DNA from: Cupriavidus alkaliphilus
GTDB lineage: Bacteria; Pseudomonadota; Gammaproteobacteria; Burkholderiales; Burkholderiaceae
Direction of reading: 5' to 3'
Assembly (NCBI RefSeq): GCF_900094595.1
Contig: NZ_FMAD01000004.1
Coordinates: 512,876 to 576,875, forward strand
Length of the DNA stretch: 64,000 nt
Shown piece after piece: positions 43,766-52,460 of the stretch (its first letter is position 1; every line of letters starts with the position of its first letter). The notes beneath the pieces were generated by a model that was not told the origin of the DNA, searched no databases, and was given only the letters and a program-made list of their open reading frames with translations. The translations under genes were made by a program, and so were the position numbers.

Positions 43766-44794
43766 TCAATCGAGCGTGATGGCTTCGCGCTGGATCACCG
43801 ACGTCCAATTGCTCTCCTCCCGTGCCACGCGCTTCGCGAAGTTGGGCGGATCGATCATCACGACATCGCCTTGCTGGCCCAGCGCTGTCTTCGCCTTGCT
43901 GTCCTCGAGAAGCCCTTGCGCGACCGAATGAAGCTTCTGGACGATCTGCGGGGGCGTGCCGGCCGGTACCAGCATGCCGATCCAGAAAGTCACGTCAAAG
44001 GGCGAGATGCCAAGCTCCTCCAGCGTTGGCACATCCGGCAACTGCGCCATGCGCTTCGGTGCGCTAACGGCGAGAGGCTTCAGCTTGCCCGCTTTTATCT
44101 GCGGCAGCGCCGTCCACGTGTCGAAGGCGGTATCCAGCTCGCCGCTGATCACGGCCAGTTGCGCCTGTGCCGCGGACTTGTACGGAATGTGCGTGGTCTT
44201 GATTTTGGTCCGGTTGTTCAGCATGGCGAAACTGAGATGCGCGATATTGCCCGGCCCGGCTGATCCATAGCTGACCTTGCCGGGATGCTGCGTCGCGTAG
44301 CGCACCAGCTCCGGCACCGAACCGATCGCGTTCTTCTGCGACCAGTCAGGGTTGGTGACGAGGATGAAAGGGGCCTCCAGGACCAGGGTGACCGGCGTGA
44401 AGTCTTTTGGCGAGTAGGTGCCCTTCTTGTAGATCTGCGGGTTGATGGTGATGCTGCTGGAGTTGGTGACCAGCAAGGTATACCCGTCGGACGCGGCCCT
44501 GGCAGCCTCGCCGACGCCGATCAGTCCGTTCGCGCCGGCCTTGTTTTCCACCACCACAGGCTGGCCGAGAGACTTGGTCAGGCGCTCGGAAAGCACCCGG
44601 GCCACAGTATCCGTGAATGATCCCGCAGGAAAGGGAACAATCATCCGTATCGGCTTGCTGGGCCAGCCGGTATTCTGGGCCGCGGCCGGCGCGGCCATGG
44701 TCGCGGCCACGATGCCAAGCGCGGCTGCCGCCATGCTGAGTTTGCCGGCCTTTGCGCCTGCCTGGCAGCGCTGGATCCATGTCGGTTGGTTCAT
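43766..44794 (-). CDS. Bug-type tripartite tricarboxylate transporter binding protein
   Basis: This 342-residue periplasmic binding protein has a long N-terminal region with a signal ending APAAAQNTGWP, then the Bug signature WPSKPIRMIVPFPAGSFTDT and GYTLLVTNSSSITINP. The family captures carboxylates for TctAB-type permeases, though most Bug proteins are encoded without a permease, as here. It starts 46 bp after the CoA-transferase gene and is the last gene of the carboxylase operon, so it probably binds the acid that the operon metabolises. The C terminus faces the GntR gene. Confidence 0.9.
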   Translation of the reverse strand: MNQPTWIQRCQAGAKAGKLSMAAAALGIVAATMAAPAAAQNTGWPSKPIRMIVPFPAGSFTDTVARVLSERLTKSLGQPVVVENKAGANGLIGVGEAARAASDGYTLLVTNSSSITINPQIYKKGTYSPKDFTPVTLVLEAPFILVTNPDWSQKNAIGSVPELVRYATQHPGKVSYGSAGPGNIAHLSFAMLNNRTKIKTTHIPYKSAAQAQLAVISGELDTAFDTWTALPQIKAGKLKPLAVSAPKRMAQLPDVPTLEELGISPFDVTFWIGMLVPAGTPPQIVQKLHSVAQGLLEDSKAKTALGQQGDVVMIDPPNFAKRVAREESNWTSVIQREAITLD

Positions 44795-44840
44795 GTCGTC
44801 TCCGTATCTTAATAGTGGTGTTGCTGAATACTTGCAGGGC

Positions 44841-47312
44841 TCATGGCACTTGCTTCGCCTGCTTTGGCTTCGCGACGGTGCCGGTGATGCCCCGTTGTTC
44901 CAGGCTTGCGATCTGGTCTGCGCTGAGCCCAAGCACGCGACGCAGCACGGCATCGGTGTGTTCGCCCAACGTCGGCGCGACACGGCGGATGGGCACGGGG
45001 TCCGGCCCGGTCCTGAACCATGCGGTGCTGGATGTGTAGGTGCCGACGTGGGCGCGCTCGACCTGGCGCCAGAATCCGCGCGCACATAGATGGGGGTCCT
45101 GCAGCACCTGCGACATGCGCCGCGCCACGCCGGCGGCGATGCCGGCCTGTTGCAGCTGCTGCATTGCCGCTTCGGCGTCGCGGACCACGCACCAGGACTT
45201 GATCGCCCGTTCGATCCTGTCCTCCTCGGCGCGCCGTCCGGAGGCCTGCGCCAGCCTGGGATCGGCCGCGAGGTCCGTCCGGCCGATCACCCGGCACAGC
45301 GCGGGCCAGTCCGCGTCGGTCACGGTCAGCACGATCCACGCATCGTCGCCTGCGCAACGGAAGCACCCATGCGGGGCATGCATCGGATGGCGATTGCCCT
45401 GCCGCGGCGACACGGCGCCGGCAACGGATTGCTCCAGCATGAACGGTGCGGCCATCGGCAACATGGCCTCTACCTGCGACAGGTTGATGTGCCGCCCCTG
45501 CCCCGTCGCCTGCTGGGCAAACAGCGCAAGCAGGATCGCCGCGCCGCCGTTCAGGCCGCCGATGGGATCGCCATAGGCGTACGAGGTCATGGCAGGCGGA
45601 CCATCGGGGTGCCCCGTGTATAGCGGCAGCCCGCTGGCCTGCTCGAGCGTGCCGCCGTACGCGCGGGTATTGCTCCACGCGTTGCCGAGCCCGAAGGCCG
45701 GCATTGACAGCATCACCAGCCGTTCATTGCTGGCACGCAGGGTTTCGTAGTCCAGGCCGAGCTTTGGCAGGACCTCTGCGGAGTAATTCTCGATGACCGC
45801 GTCGGCACCTTCGACCAGCTGCAGCAGCAACTGCCTGCCTTCGGGCCGTGTCAGGTCCAGCGTGATCCCCAGCTTGTTGCGGTTCATCAGGTTAAAGTTC
45901 GCGTTCTTCTCGTACAGCCTGTCCCGATAGAATGCCTCGGTGAAATTGGCACCGCGCCACCAGTCGGGATAGCCGGTGCTCTCGACCTTGATGATCTCCG
46001 CGCCAAAGTCGGCCAGCGTCCGCGCCGCCAGCGGCCCCGCCCAGCCCATCGTCAGGTCGACGACGCGAATGCCCTCGAGCGGCAGGCGCTCGCCGGCCGT
46101 TCGCTTCAGCGTCAGTCGCGGGCGATGATCCAGTCCCGCCGCGCGGTAGTGCAGGTCATGCGCGCCCTTTGCCGGCGCAATGCCCCCGGGCAGCGGCCCC
46201 GCCTCATCGAGGCGCAGCGGCACCACCGGGCCTTCGAACGAAGCGCCGCCCACGCCGACCGGCACGAAGGCGCCGCGCTGCCGGTGCACCGCCTGGCCAA
46301 GCAGGGTCTCCATGGTCGGCACGATCACGGCCGGATGCTTCTTGTCGCCCAGGAACTCGAACCACTGCCGCGCCGTGCGCGCCAGGAAGGCAGGCGACAG
46401 CAGCGCGTCGATCTCGTCCGCCCGTTCCATCCGTTCCGGGCCGCTTGCGTAGCGTGGATCGCTGCCAAGGTCCGGACGGCCGATGGCCTCGCACAGGCCC
46501 TTCCACTGCGGCAGGGTGTGCGTAAAGATGCCGATCCACCCTTCGGCGGTCTGGTAGATGCCGGTCGGATGCGTGCCGCAGAACCGGTTGACGCCAAGGC
46601 GCTGCAGCGGATGGCGTTGGTCCTGCACCATGCCCGCTTCCATCTCGACCACGCCGAAGACCGCTTCGTGGGCGCTCAGCACATAGCGGCGGCTGCCCTG
46701 CGCGCTTCCGATCAGCGCCGCGACGGCGGCCGAGAATGCGCTCAGCCCGACCACGATCGCCGACTGCACGTCGTGCGGCATGTGCGGCGGCCCATCCGCG
46801 GGGCCGCTGCCGTGCACGGCGCCGGCAAGCCCGCGGCACACGGCCTCGGCGCCGGCGTAATGGCTGTATGGCCCGCTCTCGCCGAACCAGGTGAGTGCCA
46901 CCTCGATCGGCTCATGCCATGGCGCGTCATCGGCCGCCCGCTGCCAGACCGGGGTGCCGAGAATGTCCGGGCCTGCATCCAGCGCACGGGCGTCCAGCAC
47001 CACGTCGCACGTCAGCGCCAACTGTGCCAGCCAGGCGCCGTCCTCGGCCTTCCGGTCATCGGCGGTAACGCTGCGCTTGTTGGTGTTCAGCCACGCAAAC
47101 AGCGCGCTTTCCGGATGCGCGGCGCCCGGTGCGCTGACCAGCGGCGGCATCCGCCGCCACGCGTCGCCCGCCGGGCTCTCCACCTTGATGACTTCGGCGC
47201 CGAAGTCGGAGAACAGCTTGCCCGCGTACGCCAGCGCCGCGCCGCTGCCGACCTCGAGCACGCGCAAGCCGTCCAGCGCCAGCTGCGCCGGGTCAAACCC
47301 ATGCTTGATCAT
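44841..47312 (-). CDS. Tandem class III (CaiB/BaiF) CoA-transferase
   Basis: This 823-residue protein contains two complete class III CoA-transferase domains in one chain, about twice the usual ~400 residues. Each begins with the family motif: LRVLEVGSGAALAYAGKLFS (near residue 12) and IRVVDLTMGWAGPLAARTLA (near residue 425), each continuing DFGAE-IKVES. The probable catalytic Asp is in YGDPIGGLNGG of the second half and MPHDVQSA of the first. Class III enzymes move CoA between organic acids by glutamyl/aspartyl-anhydride steps; fused tandem forms such as DddD exist. It starts 43 bp after the fused carboxylase gene, so it likely makes the CoA ester for that enzyme. Confidence 0.9.
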   Translation of the reverse strand: MIKHGFDPAQLALDGLRVLEVGSGAALAYAGKLFSDFGAEVIKVESPAGDAWRRMPPLVSAPGAAHPESALFAWLNTNKRSVTADDRKAEDGAWLAQLALTCDVVLDARALDAGPDILGTPVWQRAADDAPWHEPIEVALTWFGESGPYSHYAGAEAVCRGLAGAVHGSGPADGPPHMPHDVQSAIVVGLSAFSAAVAALIGSAQGSRRYVLSAHEAVFGVVEMEAGMVQDQRHPLQRLGVNRFCGTHPTGIYQTAEGWIGIFTHTLPQWKGLCEAIGRPDLGSDPRYASGPERMERADEIDALLSPAFLARTARQWFEFLGDKKHPAVIVPTMETLLGQAVHRQRGAFVPVGVGGASFEGPVVPLRLDEAGPLPGGIAPAKGAHDLHYRAAGLDHRPRLTLKRTAGERLPLEGIRVVDLTMGWAGPLAARTLADFGAEIIKVESTGYPDWWRGANFTEAFYRDRLYEKNANFNLMNRNKLGITLDLTRPEGRQLLLQLVEGADAVIENYSAEVLPKLGLDYETLRASNERLVMLSMPAFGLGNAWSNTRAYGGTLEQASGLPLYTGHPDGPPAMTSYAYGDPIGGLNGGAAILLALFAQQATGQGRHINLSQVEAMLPMAAPFMLEQSVAGAVSPRQGNRHPMHAPHGCFRCAGDDAWIVLTVTDADWPALCRVIGRTDLAADPRLAQASGRRAEEDRIERAIKSWCVVRDAEAAMQQLQQAGIAAGVARRMSQVLQDPHLCARGFWRQVERAHVGTYTSSTAWFRTGPDPVPIRRVAPTLGEHTDAVLRRVLGLSADQIASLEQRGITGTVAKPKQAKQVP

Positions 47313-47355
47313 GGAAACCTCTTGGCTCTGTGTAGGGATTCGACGGGCACGGCGC

Positions 47356-50300
47356 TTACCACGCATCGATGAATCCGCGGCGCTCCCTGCGTCCGCGCAA
47401 CTCGGCCGAGGCAATGCCCTGCGCGATCCACTTCCGTGTCTGCGCGGGGTCGATCACCGCATCGATCTCGACCGCGGCCGCGGTGTTGATCGCATGGCCG
47501 CGCTCGTAGGACTGGGCCACCAGCCTGTCGAACAGCGCCTTGCGCTCGGGGCCATCCGGCACGGCCTCGAGCTCCTTCTTGAAGCCCAGCCTGACCGCGC
47601 CCTCGAGACCCATCGGCCCGAATTCGCCGGTCGGCCACGACACGGTAAAGCTTGCCGAGCGGAAGCCACCGCCCGCCATGGCCATCGCGCCCAGGCCGTA
47701 GCCCTTGCGCAGCGTCACCGCCAGCAGCGCGACACGCAACTTGGCCGCTGTCAGGAACATGCGCGACACGTGCCGCACCTGGGCCCGGGCCTCGCATTCC
47801 GGCCCCACCATGAACCCCGGCGTGTCGATCAGCGAGATGATCGGCAGGCCATGTGCATCGCACAGCTGCATGAAGCGCGACGCCTTGTCCGCGGCGTCCG
47901 CATCGATGGCGCCGCCAAGGTGATACGGGTTATTGGCCATGATGCCGACGGGCTGGCCTTCCACGCGGGCCAGCGCGGTGTGGATGCCCGCGCCGAAGCC
48001 GGCGCGCAGCATCAGCACGCTGCCGGCGTCGGCGATGCCCTCGATGGCCTTGCGGGTGTCGTACACGCGCAGCCGGTTCGCGGGCACGACATGACGTAAC
48101 GCCAGCGCTTCCGGCGCGCTCCAGTGCGCCACGCGCCCCTGGAACATGGACAGGTAGTGCTTCGCCGCCTGCACGGCTTGGGCCTCGTTGTCGACCAGGA
48201 TATCGACCACGCCGTTGGCAACCTGCACCGATGCGGGACCGACTTCCTCCGGGCGGAAGATGCCGAGGCCGCCGCCTTCGATCATGGCCGGTCCCGCCAT
48301 ACCGATATTGGCTGACTTGTCGGCAATGATGACGTCGCAGCAGCCGAGGAAGGCCGCGTTGCCGGCAAAGCAGCGCCCCGAGACAATGCCCACCACCGGC
48401 ACATTGCCGCTCAGCTCGGCAAAGGCGGCAAACGACGGCTGGTACAGCCCGGACACCGAAGGGAAATCCACGTCCCCGGGCCGGCCGCCACCGCCTTCGC
48501 CGAACAGCACCAGGGGCAGCTCGTCGCGCAGCGCCACCTCGACGATGCGGTCGGTCTTGATGTGGTTGCGCTTGCCCTGCGTGCCGGCCATCACCGTGGC
48601 GTCGTAGGCCATCACCGCGCTGCGTGCCCGCTCCTTGCCGACCAGTTCGCCGTTGATGTTGCCGATGCCGGTGATCAGGCCATCGGCGGGTGTGTTGACG
48701 ATCAGGTCCTGCTGGCTGCGGCGCGACGCCTGCGCCGCGAGCGCGAGCGCGCCGTACTCGACGAAGGTCTCCGGATCGCACAGGTCGGCGACGTTTTCGC
48801 GCGCGGTGCGCTGGCCGCGCGCGCGGCGCCGCGCGACGGCATCGGGGCGCGCGGCATCATCCAGGTAGGCATGCCGGTCCAGCACGCGCTGCAGGTCCGC
48901 GCGGATCGCATCGGGGTCGGCCTGCTGCGCGGCGGCCACGGCGATGCCATCGGCCTGGAGCTGCTCCAGCACCATCAGCACCTGGTTTTCCGAGGCCAAC
49001 GCGCCCGGCTCCAGGCGCAGGTCGACCACGCGCCCGCCGCATTCGGCGACGATGGCGTGCTCCATCTTCATGGCGTCGAGCACCGCAACCGTCTGGCCGG
49101 GCTTGACGACTTCGTCCAGCGCGACGCCAAGCTCCACCACCCTGCCCGTCAGCGGCGCACGGACAGCCACCAGGCCCTCGCCGATTTCCGCTTCCGGATC
49201 GGCGGGGCGCGGCGCCAGCGCCTGCGAAGGAGGGGTCGCGCCGCCCAGCAGGGCTTCGTGCGCGCGTCCGGCCTGCGCAATCGCCTCCGCCGCTGCGGTC
49301 AGCTCCTGCGCGATCGCCTCGAAGTGCCGGGTATGGACGTCCTGCGCGAGGAAATCGGCGCGCTGCACCAGCGCGCGCAGGAGGTTGAGGTTGGTCGGCA
49401 CGCCGGCGATGCGGAACTCCGCCAGGCTGCGCTGCAGGCGCCGCACAGCCGCGTCGAACTTCGACGCTGCGCTGGTGACGATCAGCTTGGCCAGCAGGGT
49501 GTCGAAATTGGGCGACGGTTCATAGCCGGTGTAGCCATGGGAATCGACCCGAACGTCCGGGCCCGAAGGCGGGTCGAAGCGCTCCAGGCGGCCGTGTGCG
49601 GGACGCGCCAGGCCTTGCGCATCGGTCATTTCGGCGTTGATGCGCACCTGGATGGCATATCCGCGGGCTTGCGGCGGCGCGGCGGGATCCAGGCCGAGAT
49701 CGGACAGCGTCTGCCCCGCGGCGATCCCGATCTGCAGCGCGACCAGGTCGACGCCGGTGACCTGCTCGGTGATGGTGTGCTCGACCTGCAAGCGCGGATT
49801 GGCTTCGATGAAGACAAAGTCCTTCTGCTCACCGGATTCGGTTTCCTCGACCAGGAACTCGAACGTGCCCAGGCTCTGGTAGTTGACGCGGCGCGCCAGC
49901 CTGAGCGCCGCCTTGATGATCTGCTCGCGCAGTTGCGGCTTCAGTACCGGGCTGGGGGCGATCTCGACCAGTTTCTGAAAGCGGCGCTGCAGGGTGCAGT
50001 CGCGTTCGCCGAGGGCAATCACGTGTGCGCCGTCGCCGGCGATCTGCACTTCGATATGGCGCGCACGCGCAACCAGCCGCTCGGCGTAGACGGCATCGAT
50101 GCCAAAAGCCGAGCTGGCCTCGGAACGGCAGCGCGCATACGCTTCGGCCAGGTCTTCGCGCCGTCGGACCACGCGCATGCCGCGGCCGCCGCCACCGCCG
50201 ACCGCCTTGATCACCACGCCCGCGCCGGCTTGCTGGTCGAAGAAGCTGGCGATTTCCTCCAGCGACGCCGCGCCGCGCGTCGCTGGCATGACCGGCACGT

Positions 50301-50673
50301 CGCTATCGGCCGCCAGTTCAAGCGCCCGCCCCTTGTCGCCGAACAGCGCGAGCTGCTCGACGGTGGGGCCGATAAAACGGATGCCGGCGTCGTGGCACGC
50401 CTGGGCAAAGTCGGCCCGTTCGCTGAGGAAGCCATAGCCCGGATGGATCGCATCGCAGCCGGCAGCTTTCGCCGCGGCGACGATGCCTGCCATGTCGAGG
50501 TACGCCGCCGGCCCGGCGCCGTCGAGGGCAACGGCCTCGTCCGCCAGGATCCGGTGCAGCGCGCCCTGGTCGTCGTGCGAATAGACCGAGACGGTCCCGA
50601 TTTCGAGATCGCGTGCGGCGCGCAGCACGCGCAGCGCGATCTCCCCTCGATTGGCGATCAACAGCTTCTTCAA
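47356..50673 (-). CDS. Fused biotin carboxylase / BCCP / carboxyltransferase
   Basis: This 1105-residue protein fuses three parts of an acyl-CoA carboxylase. Biotin carboxylase occupies about residues 1-450 (IANRGEIALRV, HPGYGFLSE, the Gly-rich loop KAVGGGGGRGM, EANPRLQVEHT at 290-300). A biotinyl domain follows, with AMKM and biotinyl-Lys536. A carboxyltransferase domain fills about 590-1100 (GNINGELVGKERARSAVMAYD, GGGRPGDVDFPS, SLIDTPGFMVG). Such fusions occur in some acetyl/propionyl-CoA-type carboxylases of actinobacteria and proteobacteria. The separate carboxyltransferase 60 bp upstream probably supplies the second CT half. GAGAGGAGA precedes the ATG. The acyl-CoA substrate is unknown. 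Confidence 0.92.
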   Translation of the reverse strand: MKKLLIANRGEIALRVLRAARDLEIGTVSVYSHDDQGALHRILADEAVALDGAGPAAYLDMAGIVAAAKAAGCDAIHPGYGFLSERADFAQACHDAGIRFIGPTVEQLALFGDKGRALELAADSDVPVMPATRGAASLEEIASFFDQQAGAGVVIKAVGGGGGRGMRVVRRREDLAEAYARCRSEASSAFGIDAVYAERLVARARHIEVQIAGDGAHVIALGERDCTLQRRFQKLVEIAPSPVLKPQLREQIIKAALRLARRVNYQSLGTFEFLVEETESGEQKDFVFIEANPRLQVEHTITEQVTGVDLVALQIGIAAGQTLSDLGLDPAAPPQARGYAIQVRINAEMTDAQGLARPAHGRLERFDPPSGPDVRVDSHGYTGYEPSPNFDTLLAKLIVTSAASKFDAAVRRLQRSLAEFRIAGVPTNLNLLRALVQRADFLAQDVHTRHFEAIAQELTAAAEAIAQAGRAHEALLGGATPPSQALAPRPADPEAEIGEGLVAVRAPLTGRVVELGVALDEVVKPGQTVAVLDAMKMEHAIVAECGGRVVDLRLEPGALASENQVLMVLEQLQADGIAVAAAQQADPDAIRADLQRVLDRHAYLDDAARPDAVARRRARGQRTARENVADLCDPETFVEYGALALAAQASRRSQQDLIVNTPADGLITGIGNINGELVGKERARSAVMAYDATVMAGTQGKRNHIKTDRIVEVALRDELPLVLFGEGGGGRPGDVDFPSVSGLYQPSFAAFAELSGNVPVVGIVSGRCFAGNAAFLGCCDVIIADKSANIGMAGPAMIEGGGLGIFRPEEVGPASVQVANGVVDILVDNEAQAVQAAKHYLSMFQGRVAHWSAPEALALRHVVPANRLRVYDTRKAIEGIADAGSVLMLRAGFGAGIHTALARVEGQPVGIMANNPYHLGGAIDADAADKASRFMQLCDAHGLPIISLIDTPGFMVGPECEARAQVRHVSRMFLTAAKLRVALLAVTLRKGYGLGAMAMAGGGFRSASFTVSWPTGEFGPMGLEGAVRLGFKKELEAVPDGPERKALFDRLVAQSYERGHAINTAAAVEIDAVIDPAQTRKWIAQGIASAELRGRRERRGFIDAW

Positions 50674-50733
50674 TGCAGTCTCCTCTCTGTAATTCGATGT
50701 CGGCGGCGTGCCCGTGATGCCTGGCCCGGCCGC

Positions 50734-52284
50734 TCAGGGCCGGATGCCAAAGCGGCTGATCCCCGCTTCGCGCAGCGGCGCCGCCAGGTTGGCGAACTCG
50801 CACAGCAGCGTGCGGGTGTCGCGCGGGTCGATGATGTCCTCGATGACGAAGGCTTCCGCGCTGCGGAACGGCGACGTCAGGCTGCGCACGCGCAGCTCGA
50901 TCTCGGCGCGCTTCTGCACCGGATCGTCGGCGCCTTCGATCTCGGCCTTGTAGGCGACGTCCAGGCCGCCTTCGAGCGGCAATGCACCCCAGTTGGCGGA
51001 GGGCCAGGCATAGCGGAAATTGAAGCGCCCCATGTGCTGGTGGGCGGCCGCCGACACGCCATAGGCGCGGCGCAGGATCACCGAGCACCACGGCACGGTG
51101 GCCTGGTAGAGCGCAGACAGCGCGCGCACGCCATAGCGCATGATCCCGGCTCTTTCGGCCTCCAGGCCTACCTGGAAGCCGGCCGTATCGACCAGGTTGA
51201 CCACCGGCAGGTGGAAGGCCTGGGCCATGTCGACGAAGCGCGTGAATTTCTCGGCGCTGTCGCTGTCCCAGCTGCCGCCATGGAAGGACGGGTCGCTGGC
51301 GATCACCGCCACCGGCCAGCCATCCAGGCGGGCCAGCGCGGTGATGACGGCGCAGCCCCAGTGCCTGCCGGTCTCAAAGCAGGAATCGGCATCCACCAGG
51401 GCCTGCAAGATCGGACGGATCTGGTAATCCACTCGGCTGTCCCGTGGAATCGCCGACAGCAGCCATTCATCGCGGCGCGCGGCATCGTCCTCGGGCGCGC
51501 TGCGCGGCGGCAGTTCAAAGACGGAGGGCGGCAGATAGGACAGGAACCGGCGCGCGCGCGCGAAGGCCTCCTGCTCGGTGGCGACCTCATCGTCGACCAC
51601 GCCGTTGCGGGTGTGGATCTGGCTGCCGCCCAGCTCGTTCTTGCTCAGGGCCTCGCCCACGCGGGCCACGACCGACGGCGGCCCCTCGCTGAACAGTTGC
51701 GAGGTTTCCCTGACCATCACCGAATAGTGGCTGGCGGCCACGCGCGCCGCGCCCATGCCCGCCACCGAGCCCAACGCCAGCGACACCACCGGCACCACCG
51801 ACATGTTCTCCACCACGTGTTGCCAGACCTTCATGGTCGGGATCAGGGTATGACCCTTGATCTCGATATTGCGCACCGATCCGCCGCCGCCGGTACCGTC
51901 GACCAGCCGGATCATCGGCAGCCGCAGGTCATGCGCCATCTTCTCGGCGTGGACCAGCTTGTCCCCCACGGCGCCCTCGTTGGCACCGCCGCGCACGGTG
52001 AAATCGTCGCCCACCAGGACCGCCGGCCGGCCGCCGACCTGCGCACGGCCCATCACCAGGTTCGATGGAACCAGGTCCACCAGCCGCCCGTTGCTGTCGT
52101 AGCGGCCGCTACCGGTCAGGCCCCCGACCTCCTGGAACGAGCCGGGGTCCGCCAAGGCGTCGATCCGCTCACGCACCGTCAGCTTGCCGGCTGCCTTATG
52201 GCGCTCCACCTTGCCTTCGCCCCCCATCCGGGCGGCGAGCCGACGACGGTGGGCCAGTTCATCGATTTCAGGCTGCCAGCTCAC
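50734..52284 (-). CDS. Acyl-CoA carboxylase carboxyltransferase subunit
   Basis: This 516-residue protein is a carboxyltransferase of the propionyl-/methylcrotonyl-CoA carboxylase beta type. It has DDFTVRGGANEGAVGDKLVH, LVDGTGGGGSVRNIE (oxyanion and acyl-CoA binding region) and LVDTAGFQVGLEAE in the C-terminal half. The start is GTG 52284 (VSWQPEIDELAHRRR) after CAGGAGA; an upstream frame lacks a ribosome site. It is the first gene of the operon, 47 bp from a probable sigma-54 promoter, and likely forms a heteromer with the fused carboxylase, as AccB/PccB-like subunits do. Confidence 0.9.
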   Translation of the reverse strand: MSWQPEIDELAHRRRLAARMGGEGKVERHKAAGKLTVRERIDALADPGSFQEVGGLTGSGRYDSNGRLVDLVPSNLVMGRAQVGGRPAVLVGDDFTVRGGANEGAVGDKLVHAEKMAHDLRLPMIRLVDGTGGGGSVRNIEIKGHTLIPTMKVWQHVVENMSVVPVVSLALGSVAGMGAARVAASHYSVMVRETSQLFSEGPPSVVARVGEALSKNELGGSQIHTRNGVVDDEVATEQEAFARARRFLSYLPPSVFELPPRSAPEDDAARRDEWLLSAIPRDSRVDYQIRPILQALVDADSCFETGRHWGCAVITALARLDGWPVAVIASDPSFHGGSWDSDSAEKFTRFVDMAQAFHLPVVNLVDTAGFQVGLEAERAGIMRYGVRALSALYQATVPWCSVILRRAYGVSAAAHQHMGRFNFRYAWPSANWGALPLEGGLDVAYKAEIEGADDPVQKRAEIELRVRSLTSPFRSAEAFVIEDIIDPRDTRTLLCEFANLAAPLREAGISRFGIRP

Positions 52285-52329
52285 GGTCTTCTCCTGTGTC
52301 TGTGTGCGATACATGTATTGCCAACAGCT

Positions 52330-52345
52330 CGCAGGAGCCATGCCA
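52330..52345 (-). promoter_or_regulatory. Probable sigma-54 (-24/-12) promoter of the carboxylase operon
   Basis: On the minus strand TGGCATGGCTCCTGCG has GG and GC exactly 12 bp apart, as in the consensus TGGCACG-N4-TTGCA, with three mismatches. It lies 46 bp upstream of the carboxyltransferase start codon and divergent from a sigma-54 activator gene, which strengthens the assignment. Confidence 0.62.
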
Positions 52346-52401
52346 GCCTGCCACAACGCAGCTATGCATTGATTTCATTGAATAATTTCTTGGTCGCCAT
52401 T

Positions 52402-52436
52402 ACGATGTCTCCAATGACTACACGATGTGTCCACAT
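52402..52436. promoter_or_regulatory. Candidate upstream activator sites
   Basis: ACGATGTCTCCA (52402-52413) and ACGATGTGTCCA (52422-52433) are direct repeats with one mismatch, 20 bp (two turns) apart. The second contains the dyad ATGTG-TC-CACAT (52425-52436). They lie about 60-100 bp upstream of the -24/-12 promoter, the usual place for an enhancer-binding protein. Confidence 0.5.
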
Positions 52437-52460
52437 AGAAGGCACGCACGGAGACACAGA

